From Nocardioides cavernae (GTDB lineage: Bacteria; Actinomycetota; Actinomycetes; Propionibacteriales; Nocardioidaceae), in contig NZ_JACCBW010000005.1 in assembly GCF_013410035.1 (NCBI RefSeq), positions 176,907-240,906 of the forward strand: a stretch of 64,000 nt of DNA, written 5' to 3'. The notes under the pieces are model-generated. The model ran no database searches. It had not been told where the DNA came from and worked only from the letters and a program-made list of their open reading frames with translations. The position numbers were made by a program, and so were the translations under genes. Of this stretch, positions 8,127 through 17,013 are shown in pieces. How positions within the stretch are numbered: position 1 is the stretch's first letter; every line of letters starts with the position of its first letter.

Positions 8127-10109
8127 TCAGACCTCGAACTGACCGGCCTCCAGCCGCTTCTTGACCTCCTGCAGGAAGCGGCCCGCGTCGGCGCCGTCGA
8201 CCAGGCGGTGGTCGTAGGTGAGCGACAGGAACACCATGTGGCGCACCGCGATCGTCTCGCCCAGGTTGGGGTCGTCGATCACGACGGGACGCTTCACCAC
8301 GGCACCGGGGCCGAGGATCGCGACCTGCGGCTTGTTGATGATCGGCGTGTCGAACAGCGCGCCGAAGCTGCCGAGGTTGGTGATCGTGAAGGTGCCGCCG
8401 GACAGCTCGTCGGGCGTCACCTTGTTGGTGCGGGTGCGCTCGGCGACGTCGGCGATCTTCTTCGCCAGCCCGGCGATCGACAGGTCGCCGGCCTCCTTGA
8501 CGACTGGCGTGAGCAGGCCCTTCTCGGTGTCCACGGCGAACGCGATGTTCTCGCGGTCGAAGTAGGTCACCTCGCCCTTGTCCTGGTCGATCGTCGCGTT
8601 GAGCTTGGGGTGCAGCTTCAGCGCGTCGATCGCCGCCTTCGCGAAGAACGGCAGGTAGGTCAGCTTCACCCCCTCGCGGGCCAGGAAGTCGGCCTTGGCG
8701 GACTCGCGCAGCCGCGCGATCGCGGTGACGTCGACCTCCATGACCTGGGTGAGCTGGGCGGCCTCCTGCAGCGACTCCACCATGCGGGTGGCGATCACCT
8801 TGCGCAGGCGCGAGAGCGGCTCGACCGTGCCGCGCAGCGGCGACGGCGAGGCCGACGTCGGGGCGGCGGCGGTGGGCGGGGCGCCGGCCGCCGCGGGAGC
8901 CGCGGGAGCCGCGGCGGCAGCGGGGGCCGGGGCGGCAGCGGCCTGGGCGGCGGCAGCGGCGTCGAGGACGTCCTGCTTGCGGATCCGGCCGCCCACGCCG
9001 GTGCCCTGCACCGTGGAGAGGTCGACGCCGTGCTGGTCGGCCATCTTGCGCACGAGCGGGGTCACGTACGCGGTCTGGTCGCGGCCGCCCTCGGACGGTG
9101 CGGACTGCGACGGTGCGGACTGGGACTGCGCGGGTGCCTGGGCGGCGGCGTCGGTGCGCTGCGGCTCGGGCTCGCCCTGCGGTGCCGGGGCGTAGGGCGC
9201 CTCGCCCTTGGCCTCGGGCTCGGGCTCGGGCTGCTTCTCCTCGGCGGCGGGGGAGTCGTCCTTCTCGGCCTCGGGGGTCTCGTCGCCGGCGGGCAGCTCG
9301 CCCTTCTCCTCGGCGATCTGCTCCTCCTGCTCGGCCTTCTTCTCCGCGTTGGCCTCGTCCTTGGGCTGCGCCTCGGCGGACTGCGGCTCGCCACCGGCGT
9401 CGCCGGAGCCGATGATCGCGAGCTCGGCACCGACCTCGACGGTCTCGTCCTCCTCGGCCTTGATCTCCAGCAGGGTGCCGGCGACGGGCGAGGGGATCTC
9501 GGTGTCGACCTTGTCGGTGGAGACCTCGAGCAGCGGCTCGTCGACGGCGACCTCGTCACCGACCTGCTTGAGCCAGCGGGTGACGGTGCCCTCGGTGACG
9601 GACTCGCCGAGCGCGGGCAGCGTGACGGGCGTACCGCCACCGCCGCCGCCGTTCGAGGAGCCGCCGGAGCCGCCGGACGCCTGCTCGGCGGCGGGCTCGG
9701 ACCCGGCGGGCGCGTCGTCCTTCTCGGACTCGGGCGTCTCGTCGCCGGCGGGGAGCTCGCCGGTCTCCTCGGCGTGCTGCTCCTCCTGCTCGGCCTTCTT
9801 CTCCGACTCCTGCTCGTCGGCGGGCTGGGCCTCGGGCTCGGCGGTCTCGGACGCGTCGCCCGCGGACTCGCCCTCGTCGCCGACGACGGCGAGGACGGCG
9901 CCGACCTCGACGGTGTCGTCCTCGTTGGCCTTGATCTCGAGGAGGGTGCCGGCGACGGGCGAGGGGATCTCGGTGTCGACCTTGTCGGTGGAGACCTCCA
10001 GCAGCGGCTCGTCGACGGCAACCGTGTCACCGACCTGCTTGAGCCAGCGGGTGACGGTGCCCTCGGTGACGGACTCGCCGAGTGCGGGGAGGGTGACTTC
10101 GGAGGCCAA
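8127..10109 (-). CDS. sucB: 2-oxoglutarate dehydrogenase E2 component (dihydrolipoyllysine succinyltransferase)
   Basis: A 660-residue E2 acyltransferase. Residues 1-77 and about 158-233 are two nearly identical lipoyl domains, each with the lipoylated lysine in STDKVDTEI. They are joined by long acidic linkers rich in Glu, Ala and Lys (EEQ, AEEK, PAGDETPE repeats). A peripheral-subunit binding domain (YVTPLVRKMADQHGVD, about 346-380) and an Ala/Pro linker follow, then the catalytic domain with DHRLVDGADAG near residue 631. Actinobacteria use related E2 proteins for both pyruvate and 2-oxoglutarate complexes, so a pyruvate role is also possible. The start is TTG with AAGGA 7 nt upstream. The E3 gene lpd precedes it by 51 bp. 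Confidence 0.92.
   Translation of the reverse strand: MASEVTLPALGESVTEGTVTRWLKQVGDTVAVDEPLLEVSTDKVDTEIPSPVAGTLLEIKANEDDTVEVGAVLAVVGDEGESAGDASETAEPEAQPADEQESEKKAEQEEQHAEETGELPAGDETPESEKDDAPAGSEPAAEQASGGSGGSSNGGGGGGTPVTLPALGESVTEGTVTRWLKQVGDEVAVDEPLLEVSTDKVDTEIPSPVAGTLLEIKAEEDETVEVGAELAIIGSGDAGGEPQSAEAQPKDEANAEKKAEQEEQIAEEKGELPAGDETPEAEKDDSPAAEEKQPEPEPEAKGEAPYAPAPQGEPEPQRTDAAAQAPAQSQSAPSQSAPSEGGRDQTAYVTPLVRKMADQHGVDLSTVQGTGVGGRIRKQDVLDAAAAAQAAAAPAPAAAAAPAAPAAAGAPPTAAAPTSASPSPLRGTVEPLSRLRKVIATRMVESLQEAAQLTQVMEVDVTAIARLRESAKADFLAREGVKLTYLPFFAKAAIDALKLHPKLNATIDQDKGEVTYFDRENIAFAVDTEKGLLTPVVKEAGDLSIAGLAKKIADVAERTRTNKVTPDELSGGTFTITNLGSFGALFDTPIINKPQVAILGPGAVVKRPVVIDDPNLGETIAVRHMVFLSLTYDHRLVDGADAGRFLQEVKKRLEAGQFEV
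9464..9628. repeat. Direct repeat, copy 2 (second lipoyl domain of sucB)
   Basis: About 165 bp nearly identical to 9935-10099, offset by 471 bp (157 codons). It encodes the core of the second lipoyl domain. Confidence 0.8.
9935..10099. repeat. Direct repeat, copy 1 (first lipoyl domain of sucB)
   Basis: Partner of 9464-9628. The two copies share long identical runs, including at third codon positions, with only scattered mismatches. Confidence 0.8.
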
Positions 10110-10160
10110 TGTGGTTCCTTCGCTCGCAGGTGGGTGGAGAGGGAGAAGAGGTGGTGACGG

Positions 10161-11537
10161 TCAGGAGTGTGCGTGGAGCGGCTTCCCCGCGAGCGCCAGG
10201 TGCGCCTCGCCGAGAGCCTCGTTCTGGGTGGGGTGGGCGTGCACGAGCGGCGCGACGTCGTCGGCGTGTGCCTCCCAGTTGTAGATCAGCTGCGCCTCGC
10301 CGATGAGCTCGCCGACCCGATCGCCCACCATGTGGACGCCGAGGACCGGTCCGTCGGTGAGTCCGACGAGCTTGACGAATCCCTGCGTCTGCAGGATCTG
10401 GCTCTTGCCGTTGCCCCCCAGGTCGTAGGTGACCGTGGTGACGGCGTCGCCGTGCAGCTCGCGCGCCCTCGCCTCGTCGAGACCCACGGACGCGATCTCG
10501 GGGTGGGAGTAGGTCACCCGGGGGATGCCGGTCTCGTCGACCGGGCGGGGGTCGAGGCCGGCGATCTCCTCGGCCACGAAGATGCCCTGCTGGAAGCCGC
10601 GGTGCGCGAGCTGCAGGCCGGGGACGATGTCGCCGACGGCGTACACGCCCTCGACGTTGGTGCGGCACCGCTCGTCGGCGAGGACGAAGCCGCGCTCCAT
10701 GGCGATGCCCTGCTCCTCGTACCCGAGCCCGTCGGTCGACGGTCCGCGTCCGACCGCGACGAGCAGCACCTCGGCCTCGATGACGTCGCCACCCTCGACG
10801 GTGACGGCGACCCCGGTGTCGGTCGTCTTGACGCTCTGGAAGGGGGTGCCGGTGAGGAAGCTGATCCCGCGCTTGCGGAAGGCGCGCTCGAGCGCCTTGG
10901 ACGACGCCTCGTCCTCGGCCGCGACCAGCCGGGGCAGCGCCTCGACGATGGTCACCTCGGAGCCGAAGGACCTCCACACGCTGGCGAACTCGCAGCCGAT
11001 CACGCCGCCGCCGAGCACGATGGCCGACGCGGGGACGCGGTCGAGGCGGAGCGCGTGCTCGGAGGTGATGACCTTCTCGCCGTCGACCTCCAGCCCCGGC
11101 AGCGACTTGCTGTAGGAGCCGGACGCGAGGACCACGGCCCTGCCGGTGTACGCCGTCTCGTCGACGGTGACCTCGCGCGGGCCGGTGAGGGTGCCGGTGC
11201 CCTCGATGACGGTGATGCCGCGGGACCTGATCAGGCCGGTGAGGCCCTTGAACAGCCGGTCGACGACCTTGTCCTTGTAGGCGTTGACGCCGGCCATGTC
11301 GATGCCGTCGAGCGTGGCGCTGACGCCGAACCGGGCGGCCTCGCGCGCGGAGTCGGCCACCTCGGCCGCGTGGAGGAGCGCCTTGGTCGGGATGCAGCCG
11401 ACGTGGAGGCAGGTGCCGCCGAGGTTGCCCTTCTCGACCAGCCCGACGCTCAGGCCCAGCTGGGCCGCTCGCAGGGCGCAGGCGTAACCGCCCGATCCAG
11501 CCCCGAGGACGAGTACGTCGTACTCACCGTCCGCCAC
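10161..11537 (-). CDS. lpdA: Dihydrolipoyl dehydrogenase (E3)
   Basis: Flavoprotein disulfide reductase of 458 residues that reoxidises dihydrolipoyl groups of 2-oxoacid dehydrogenase complexes with NAD+. Visible are the FAD motif LGAGSGG near the N-terminus, the redox-active pair in GGTCLHVGCIPTK, the NAD-binding motif LGGGVIGCEFA, the second FAD motif YAVGDI and the C-terminal active-site HAHPTQNEALGE. The frame is open 74 codons further upstream, but GTG at 11537 has GGAGGG 6 nt ahead and starts right before the FAD-binding strand. It leads the lpd-sucB pair, and both products work in the same complex. Confidence 0.94.
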   Translation of the reverse strand: MADGEYDVLVLGAGSGGYACALRAAQLGLSVGLVEKGNLGGTCLHVGCIPTKALLHAAEVADSAREAARFGVSATLDGIDMAGVNAYKDKVVDRLFKGLTGLIRSRGITVIEGTGTLTGPREVTVDETAYTGRAVVLASGSYSKSLPGLEVDGEKVITSEHALRLDRVPASAIVLGGGVIGCEFASVWRSFGSEVTIVEALPRLVAAEDEASSKALERAFRKRGISFLTGTPFQSVKTTDTGVAVTVEGGDVIEAEVLLVAVGRGPSTDGLGYEEQGIAMERGFVLADERCRTNVEGVYAVGDIVPGLQLAHRGFQQGIFVAEEIAGLDPRPVDETGIPRVTYSHPEIASVGLDEARARELHGDAVTTVTYDLGGNGKSQILQTQGFVKLVGLTDGPVLGVHMVGDRVGELIGEAQLIYNWEAHADDVAPLVHAHPTQNEALGEAHLALAGKPLHAHS

Positions 11538-11682
11538 AGGATTCCCTCCGCACAGGTCGACTCCCCGCGTTCGCGGGCGCGACCATCTTTGCACTCTTCG
11601 CGAGCCTGTCCACACCGGGTCGGCGCCGCCCGTTGCGGCGATCGGTGGGCGTCGTGGGGAACCCTTCGGCAGAATGTCCGCC

Positions 11683-12045
11683 ATGGGCATGTTCGATCGA
11701 TTCCGCCGCAAGGGGCGCACGAGTGCTCCGGCGCGGGATGCCTCCCGGACCGGATCCACCCGCGTCCGCGCCTCCGACGGCGAGGACGTCCGTCACCTGG
11801 AGAACTTCGTGACCACGCGGCAGGGCGTCGAGGGCTTCGTCGAGCCCCGCACGGCGGTGAGCGACGTGACGATCCTGCTCGTGGCGCACGACGGTGAGTG
11901 GACCCGCCGACGGGTGCCCAGCGTCAAGTGGGCCCACGAGTTCGCCAACCGCCACCGCGTCCCCTCCTACGACGCCGCCGTCGTCGGCGTGCCGCAGCGC
12001 ATGCGCGACTACAACCGGCGCAAGAAGGAGAGCGGCGGGCTGTGA
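11683..12045 (+). CDS. Conserved small basic protein of unknown function
   Basis: A 120-residue protein starting MGMFDRFRRKG, with a second basic cluster at the C-terminus (RMRDYNRRKKE) and a central beta-rich part (VTILLVAHDGEWTRRRVPS). No known catalytic motif is visible. Three ATG codons lie close together (11674, 11683, 11689); I chose 11683 because CAGAAT sits 7 nt before it, the spacing seen for other apparently leaderless genes here. The stop codon overlaps the GTG start of the next gene (GTGA), so the two are translationally coupled. It is divergent from lpd. Confidence 0.7.
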   Translation: MGMFDRFRRKGRTSAPARDASRTGSTRVRASDGEDVRHLENFVTTRQGVEGFVEPRTAVSDVTILLVAHDGEWTRRRVPSVKWAHEFANRHRVPSYDAAVVGVPQRMRDYNRRKKESGGL

Positions 12046-12299
12046 GGACGGCCCTCCTGGGCTGCGCGGCGGTGGCCCTCGCTGCCTCGATCAGCGGCTG
12101 CGGCACGGACCCGGAGCCGGTCCTGCTCGACGGCCTCAACGGCAGCGGTCCCGCCGCCTGCGCGCTGTTCGTCGGCACCGCGACGTCCGACTCGCTCGTC
12201 GGCCGGGTCGTCGACGAGTGGTTCGCCGCGTGGGCCGGCCAGCGGGGCGCCGAGGAGATGCAGGCCGACCTGGGGGACCTCCTCCCCGGTCGCTGCTAG
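12042..12299 (+). CDS. Small lipoprotein of unknown function
   Basis: An 85-residue protein. The first 19 residues are a lipoprotein signal peptide with lipobox ISGC (C20 as the acylation site). The mature part is short and acidic and ends in a single Cys (LLPGRC). Start GTG overlaps the previous stop codon. The stop TAG shares the tetranucleotide CTAG with the stop of convergent pepA. No family is recognised; membrane anchoring outside the cell is the only inference that can be made. Confidence 0.7.
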   Translation: MRTALLGCAAVALAASISGCGTDPEPVLLDGLNGSGPAACALFVGTATSDSLVGRVVDEWFAAWAGQRGAEEMQADLGDLLPGRC

Positions 12300-13801
12300 G
12301 CGGACGCGACCGAGCGCGCGAGCTCGACCAGCGTCGACACGCCGAAGCCGGTGGCCCCGGACGGGACGTGCCCGTAGGGGCCGCCGGTGTTCATCTCCTT
12401 GCCGGCGATGTCGAGGTGGGCCCACGGCAGTCCGCCGGTGAACTCGCGCAGGAACGCGGAGGCGTACAGCCCGCCGCCCCAGCGCACCCAGTCGTGCTGG
12501 AGGAGGTCGGCGACCTTGGAGCTGGTGATCCGCTCCGACATCTCCTCGGGGATCGGCATCCGCCAGTGCTGCTCCCCGGCGGCGACGCCGGCCGCGAGGA
12601 CGGTGGGGACCGTGTCGTCGGTGCCCATGACCGCACCGACCTTGTCGCCGAGGGCGAGCTGCATGTGGCCGGTGAGGGTGGCGATGTCGACCAGCAGGTC
12701 GGGGGACTCCTCGACGGCGAGCGCCATCGCGTCACCGAGGAGCATCCGGCCCTCGGCGTCGGTGTTGGCGATCTCGACGGTCGTGCCGTTGCGCATGGTG
12801 ATGACGTCGCCGGGGCGCGTCGAGGTCGCGGAGACCATGTTCTCCGCCATCGGGGCGAAGGTCGTGACCTTGACGGGCAGTCCGAGGCGCGCGACGGCCA
12901 GCGTCGCGGCGACCACGCTGGCGGCGCCGGCCATGTCGCCCTTCATGTGCAGCATGCTGGAGGACGGCTTGATGGTGAGGCCGCCGGAGTCGAAGGTGAC
13001 CCCCTTGCCGACCAGCGCGAGGTGGGCGACCGCGTCCTTCGGTGCCCACGTCAGCTTGACCAGCCGCGCCGGCGCCGCCGACGAGTCGCCGACGCTGAGG
13101 ATGCCGCCGCAGCCCATCTCGGCGAGCTGCTCGTGGTCGAAGACCTCGAGCTTCACCTTGGGGGCGCCGCGACCCCTGGTGGTCTCCTTGTGCGCGGCGA
13201 CCACGAGCTCGGCCAGCAGCGGGGGAGTGCAGTCCTTCGGCGGGGTGTTCACCCAGTCGCGGACCAGCGCGACCGCGTCGGCCACGACCTCGGCGCGCGC
13301 CAGGGCCTCGGTCGCCTCCGCGCGTCGCGCGATCGGGCTCAGCACGACGACGTCGTTGGGCTCGGTGGTCTCCGGCTTCGCCGACTTGTAGGCGGTGAAC
13401 GCGTAGCCGCCGAGGCGGTGGCCCTCGACCACCGCGGCGACCAGCTCGGGGGTGTCGCTCGGCAGGGCGAGGGCGACGGACGCGGCATTGGCGACGCTGC
13501 GTGCGGCGACTCCGGCGGCGCGGCGTACGGCGATGGCGTCGGTCGGGTCCTCGCCCAGGCCGACGAACACGAGCAACGGGGCGTTGACCTCGTCCCGGGT
13601 CGGCGCCTTGACCGCCTCGCCGGCCTTCCCGGTGATGCCGAGCGTCGACAGGAAGGGGCGCAGGCGGCGGCCGTACGCGGCGCTCACGTCCTCGGCGGCG
13701 TCGCACAGACGGGGTCCCGAGGACCCGGCCACGACCCCCACGACGACCGCGTCGGCTCGGGTCTTGGCGGGGCTGGCGCTGCGCAGGGAGTACGAAGTCA
13801 C
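12296..13801 (-). CDS. pepA: Leucyl aminopeptidase (M17 family)
   Basis: A 501-residue cytosol aminopeptidase. The C-terminal catalytic domain contains the metal-binding lysine/aspartate segment GKGVTFDSGG, then MKGDMAG, and the M17 signature NTDAEGRM at residues 346-353. The N-terminal third is the variable macro-like domain typical of the family. Expected role: removal of N-terminal residues from peptides with two divalent metal ions per subunit, in the cytoplasm as a hexamer. The GTG start at 13801 lies 6 nt behind a TAGCAT hexamer. It is divergent from gcvT. Confidence 0.94.
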   Translation of the reverse strand: MTSYSLRSASPAKTRADAVVVGVVAGSSGPRLCDAAEDVSAAYGRRLRPFLSTLGITGKAGEAVKAPTRDEVNAPLLVFVGLGEDPTDAIAVRRAAGVAARSVANAASVALALPSDTPELVAAVVEGHRLGGYAFTAYKSAKPETTEPNDVVVLSPIARRAEATEALARAEVVADAVALVRDWVNTPPKDCTPPLLAELVVAAHKETTRGRGAPKVKLEVFDHEQLAEMGCGGILSVGDSSAAPARLVKLTWAPKDAVAHLALVGKGVTFDSGGLTIKPSSSMLHMKGDMAGAASVVAATLAVARLGLPVKVTTFAPMAENMVSATSTRPGDVITMRNGTTVEIANTDAEGRMLLGDAMALAVEESPDLLVDIATLTGHMQLALGDKVGAVMGTDDTVPTVLAAGVAAGEQHWRMPIPEEMSERITSSKVADLLQHDWVRWGGGLYASAFLREFTGGLPWAHLDIAGKEMNTGGPYGHVPSGATGFGVSTLVELARSVASA

Positions 13802-13807
13802 CCGGGC

Positions 13808-13813
13808 ATGCTA
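13808..13813 (-). promoter_or_regulatory. -10 element of pepA (leaderless pattern)
   Basis: TAGCAT on the minus strand ends 6 nt before the GTG start of pepA, so the transcript is predicted to begin with the start codon. Confidence 0.5.
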
Positions 13814-13854
13814 GGCGAGTCCCGGCGCAGGGTCGGAGCAGAGGGACGCTGGGG

Positions 13855-13860
13855 TAGGTT
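13855..13860 (+). promoter_or_regulatory. -10 element of gcvT (leaderless pattern)
   Basis: TAGGTT lies exactly 6 nt before the gcvT ATG. The pepA and gcvT promoters are divergent within a 65-bp gap. Confidence 0.55.
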
Positions 13861-13866
13861 CGCGCC

Positions 13867-14976
13867 ATGGCCGGATCGCTCAAGCAGTCGCCCCTCCACG
13901 ACCGTCACGAGGCCCTCGGTGCGAAGTTCGCGGAGTTCGGTGGATGGTCGATGCCGCTGGAGTACCCGACCGGCGTCGTGAAGGAGCACACGGCGGTCCG
14001 CGAGTCGGTCGGCGTCTTCGACGTGAGCCACCTCGGCAAGGCCCTGGTCTCGGGTCCCGGCGCGGTCGACCTCGTCAACGCGACGCTGTCCAACGACCTC
14101 GCCCGGATCGGGCCCGGCAGGGCGCAGTACACCCTCTGCCTCGACGAGTCCGGTGGCATCGTCGACGACCTCATCGCCTACTGGCACGACGACGAGCACG
14201 TCCTGCTGATCCCCAACGCCGCCAACACCGCCGAGGTGGTGCGCCGCCTGCAGGCCGCCGCGCCCGAGGGCGTCAAGGTCGTGGACCACCACGACGACTA
14301 CGCCGTCCTCGCGGTGCAGGGCTCCCGCTCCGACGAGGTGCTGGCCGAGGTGGGGCTGCCCACCGGCCACGACTACATGTCGTTCGTCGAGGCTGAGTAC
14401 GCCGACACCGGCGTCGGCGTGGTGGTGTGCCGCACCGGCTACACCGGTGAGCGCGGCTACGAGATCGTGGTGGCCAACGCGGCCGCCGGGCGGGTGTGGG
14501 ACGACCTCATGGCCGCCGGCGAGCGGTGGGGCATCACCGCGTGCGGCCTCGGCGCGCGCGACACGCTGCGCACCGAGATGGGCTACCCGCTCCACGGCCA
14601 GGACATCAGCCTCGACACCAACCCGGTCGAGGCCGGCCTCTCGTGGGCCGTGGGCTGGACGAAGGAGTCCTTCTTCGGCCGCGACGCCGTCACCAAGGTC
14701 AAGGAGGAGGGCCCCCGGCGCCGCCTGCGCGGCCTCGTCGCCGTCGGACGCGGCATCCCGCGACCCGGCATGGGGGTCACCCTCACCCACGACGTACCCC
14801 TCGCCGACATCACGTCCGGCACCTTCTCCCCGACGCTCAGGAAGGGCATCGGGCTCGCGCTGATCCCGGTCATGGTCGACCCCGATGCGCAGGTGGGCGT
14901 CGACGTCCGCGGACGTCGCGAGATCTTCCAGCTGGTGAAGCCCCCGTTCGTCGACCCGTCGGTCAAGGAGTCCTGA
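13867..14976 (+). CDS. gcvT: Glycine cleavage system T protein (aminomethyltransferase)
   Basis: A 369-residue protein that releases ammonia from aminomethylated H protein and transfers the methylene group to tetrahydrofolate. Family hallmarks seen: SPLHDRHEALGAKFAEFGGW at the start, FDVSHLGK, GYTGERGYEI in the folate-binding part, and GLGARDTLRTEMGYPLHG. Length is normal for GcvT. The genes for the P, H and L subunits are not in the window, although lpd nearby could supply L. Its stop overlaps the ATG of the next small gene (TGATG), so translational coupling is likely. Confidence 0.95.
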   Translation: MAGSLKQSPLHDRHEALGAKFAEFGGWSMPLEYPTGVVKEHTAVRESVGVFDVSHLGKALVSGPGAVDLVNATLSNDLARIGPGRAQYTLCLDESGGIVDDLIAYWHDDEHVLLIPNAANTAEVVRRLQAAAPEGVKVVDHHDDYAVLAVQGSRSDEVLAEVGLPTGHDYMSFVEAEYADTGVGVVVCRTGYTGERGYEIVVANAAAGRVWDDLMAAGERWGITACGLGARDTLRTEMGYPLHGQDISLDTNPVEAGLSWAVGWTKESFFGRDAVTKVKEEGPRRRLRGLVAVGRGIPRPGMGVTLTHDVPLADITSGTFSPTLRKGIGLALIPVMVDPDAQVGVDVRGRREIFQLVKPPFVDPSVKES

Positions 14977-15227
14977 TGCTGCCCGGACAGCCCCCGACCT
15001 TCCGGCCGCCGTCGTCCGCCGACCGGCCGTGGTGGTGGCGCCTCGAGGACGAGGCCGGCGACGCGGTCGAGGTCGCCGGGCACTCCGACCAGCGCTTCAG
15101 CAACCAGGGCGACGCCGAGTCGTGGGTCGGCGAGATCTGGGCCGACCTGGCCGAGCACGGCGTCGCCGCGGTGACGCTGTTCGAGCACGACCGCCAGGTC
15201 TACGGGCCGATGTCGCTCAGCGCCTGA
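14976..15227 (+). CDS. Small conserved protein of unknown function
   Basis: An 83-residue soluble protein whose ATG overlaps the gcvT stop codon. It has a Trp cluster (RPWWWRLED) and a helix-strand segment ending VAAVTLFEHDRQVYGPMSL. No signal peptide, membrane helix or metal site is visible. The tight coupling to gcvT supports it being a real gene, but no role in glycine cleavage can be inferred from its sequence. Confidence 0.7.
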   Translation: MLPGQPPTFRPPSSADRPWWWRLEDEAGDAVEVAGHSDQRFSNQGDAESWVGEIWADLAEHGVAAVTLFEHDRQVYGPMSLSA

Positions 15228-15295
15228 GGCATCCGCCGGCGCCCCGGCTCCGAACACGGCCCGAGCAGAGCGACGAGACCCGGCGGGAGGTGGCC

Positions 15296-16156
15296 ATGCC
15301 GGCGGTGGACGACTGGGAGCGCTACCTCGACGCGCGCTGGCACGACCTCGTCGGCGCCCTGGAGGACGACGGCGTGCCGGCCGACGACGCCCGCCTGGTG
15401 GTGGCCGAGACCCTGCTGGCGAGCAGGCGGTCGTGGGAACGACGGGTCCGCGACGAGCAGGTGGACGTGGCCCTGTGGGCCGAGGTGCGCGAGCGAGCCG
15501 GGCTCGCCGTGCGCCCGGGCGAGGCGGCGCCCCACGCCGTGCGCCCGCGCGATCCCGCCGACGCCCCCGACGCGTGGCTCTCGCGGGCCCGCCGGCTCCG
15601 GTCGGGCAGGAGGCAGCGCGGGCTGCGGCGCGGCGTCGCCGGGCTGGCCGTCGCGGCGCTGCTCGTGACGGGGTGGGCGTGGTGGGCGGCGCGCCCCGAG
15701 CCGTACGCCGTCCGCGCGGAGACCAACCCGCTGCCGGTCACCTGGTACGCCCAGGGCGAGCTCCACCTCGACGGGGTCGTGGTCGCGATCCCGGACGTGG
15801 AGTCCTTCGTGGCGTGGGACTCGGGTGCGGCCGCACGACTCCGGTCCGGCGAGGTGGTCCGGGTCGACGGCGACGGCGACGTGCACGACACCGACGACCC
15901 GCCGGACACCCTCGACGACCCGCCCGCCGCACCGCCGTTCGTCGCGCTGGGTGACTACGACGTGCTCGTGCAGAGCGTCGCCATCCCCGGCGGTGGGTGG
16001 GCCCACCTCCTCGACTCGTCGCGTCGTGACGGTGCCCAGGACGCCGTGCGCCAGTCGGAGTCCGGTCGGCGCGCGCTCGTGGTGTGCACCGCCGAACCGC
16101 GCTGCGGGCAGCCCGAGACCATCACGGCGGCCGACGGCTCGATCCGCCTGCGGTGA
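15296..16156 (+). CDS. Single-pass membrane protein of unknown function
   Basis: A 286-residue protein. The cytoplasmic N-terminal part (about 1-115) is charged and helical (PAVDDWERYLDARWHDLV), a single membrane helix lies near residues 118-138 (GLAVAALLVTGWAWWAA), and about 150 residues follow outside. The external part has two closely related beta stretches and two cysteines near the C-terminus (VCTAEPRCGQ) that may pair. The start ATG has GGGAGG 5 nt upstream; longer frames upstream lack a ribosome site. The layout resembles an anti-sigma factor or membrane sensor, but no sigma gene is adjacent, so this is only a possibility. Confidence 0.65.
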   Translation: MPAVDDWERYLDARWHDLVGALEDDGVPADDARLVVAETLLASRRSWERRVRDEQVDVALWAEVRERAGLAVRPGEAAPHAVRPRDPADAPDAWLSRARRLRSGRRQRGLRRGVAGLAVAALLVTGWAWWAARPEPYAVRAETNPLPVTWYAQGELHLDGVVVAIPDVESFVAWDSGAAARLRSGEVVRVDGDGDVHDTDDPPDTLDDPPAAPPFVALGDYDVLVQSVAIPGGGWAHLLDSSRRDGAQDAVRQSESGRRALVVCTAEPRCGQPETITAADGSIRLR

Positions 16157-16184
16157 CCGACAGCCGACGCCGGGTCGGGGTCGG

Positions 16185-16190
16185 TAGGTT
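16185..16190 (+). promoter_or_regulatory. Candidate -10 element of the methyltransferase gene
   Basis: TAGGTT, identical to the gcvT hexamer, lies 8 nt before the GTG start. Confidence 0.4.
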
Positions 16191-16198
16191 CTCGGCTC

Positions 16199-16972
16199 GT
16201 GGCTGAGGCACTGTGGACCGGCGTCGCCGAGGCGTACGCACGCAGCTTCGCCGGACTGTGCGCGGGAGCGGTCCCGACGCTGCTCGGGGGGCTCCTGCCG
16301 GGTCGGCTGCTCGATGTCGGCTGCGGCACCGGCCGGCTCGCGCTCGCCGCGCGCGGCGCCGGGCACGACGTCGTCGCGGTCGAGCCCGACCCGGAGATGG
16401 CGGCGCTCGCGCGGGCGCGCCTCGGCGGCGCGGCCGGTGAGGTGATCGGCGGCGGGCTGCCGGACCTGCCGCTGGCGGACGACGGCTTCGACACGGTGCT
16501 GGCGAGCTTCGTGCTCAACCACGTCGACGACCCGCGGGCCGGCGCGCGCGAGCTCGCCCGCGTCGGTGCGCCCGGCGGCGTGGTGCGCGCGACGATCTGG
16601 GGCACGACACCACCGCCCCACGTCGGCCTGTGGAACGGGCTGCTCGACGAGGTGGACGCCGTGCGCCCGGTCCTGCCCCGGTTGCCGGAGGACCGGGACT
16701 ACCCGCGCTCTCCCGACGGGCTCGCCGGCATCCTCACCGAGGCCGGGCTCGCCGTCACCCGCGCCGGCACCGCGTCCTGGCAGTGGCGCGTGGGACGCGA
16801 GGACCTGTGGGCGGGACTCACGAGGGTCGGCGGCTCGGGGGTCGCCTGGCGGGCGCAGGACGCCGCGGGCCGCGCACGCCTGCGCGCGGCGTACGACCGG
16901 CTCGACGACGGGCGCGACCTCGCCCTCGACGTCGAGTGCGTCGTCGTCGAGGCCCGGGTCCCACGCACCTGA
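16199..16972 (+). CDS. Class I SAM-dependent methyltransferase
   Basis: A 257-residue protein with the Rossmann-type SAM site: motif I LLDVGCGTGRLA near residue 38-50, the acidic end of strand 2 (VAVEPD), the PLADDGFDTVLASFVLNHV segment typical of UbiE/type 11 enzymes, and ELARVGAPGG for motif III. The substrate is not recognisable. GTG start at 16199. It stands between an unknown membrane protein and thyA without tight linkage, so context gives no help. Confidence 0.85.
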   Translation: MAEALWTGVAEAYARSFAGLCAGAVPTLLGGLLPGRLLDVGCGTGRLALAARGAGHDVVAVEPDPEMAALARARLGGAAGEVIGGGLPDLPLADDGFDTVLASFVLNHVDDPRAGARELARVGAPGGVVRATIWGTTPPPHVGLWNGLLDEVDAVRPVLPRLPEDRDYPRSPDGLAGILTEAGLAVTRAGTASWQWRVGREDLWAGLTRVGGSGVAWRAQDAAGRARLRAAYDRLDDGRDLALDVECVVVEARVPRT

Positions 16973-17013
16973 CCAGGCCCGCGCGGGTGCCCGACGTCGA
17001 CGCCCGCGGTGCG

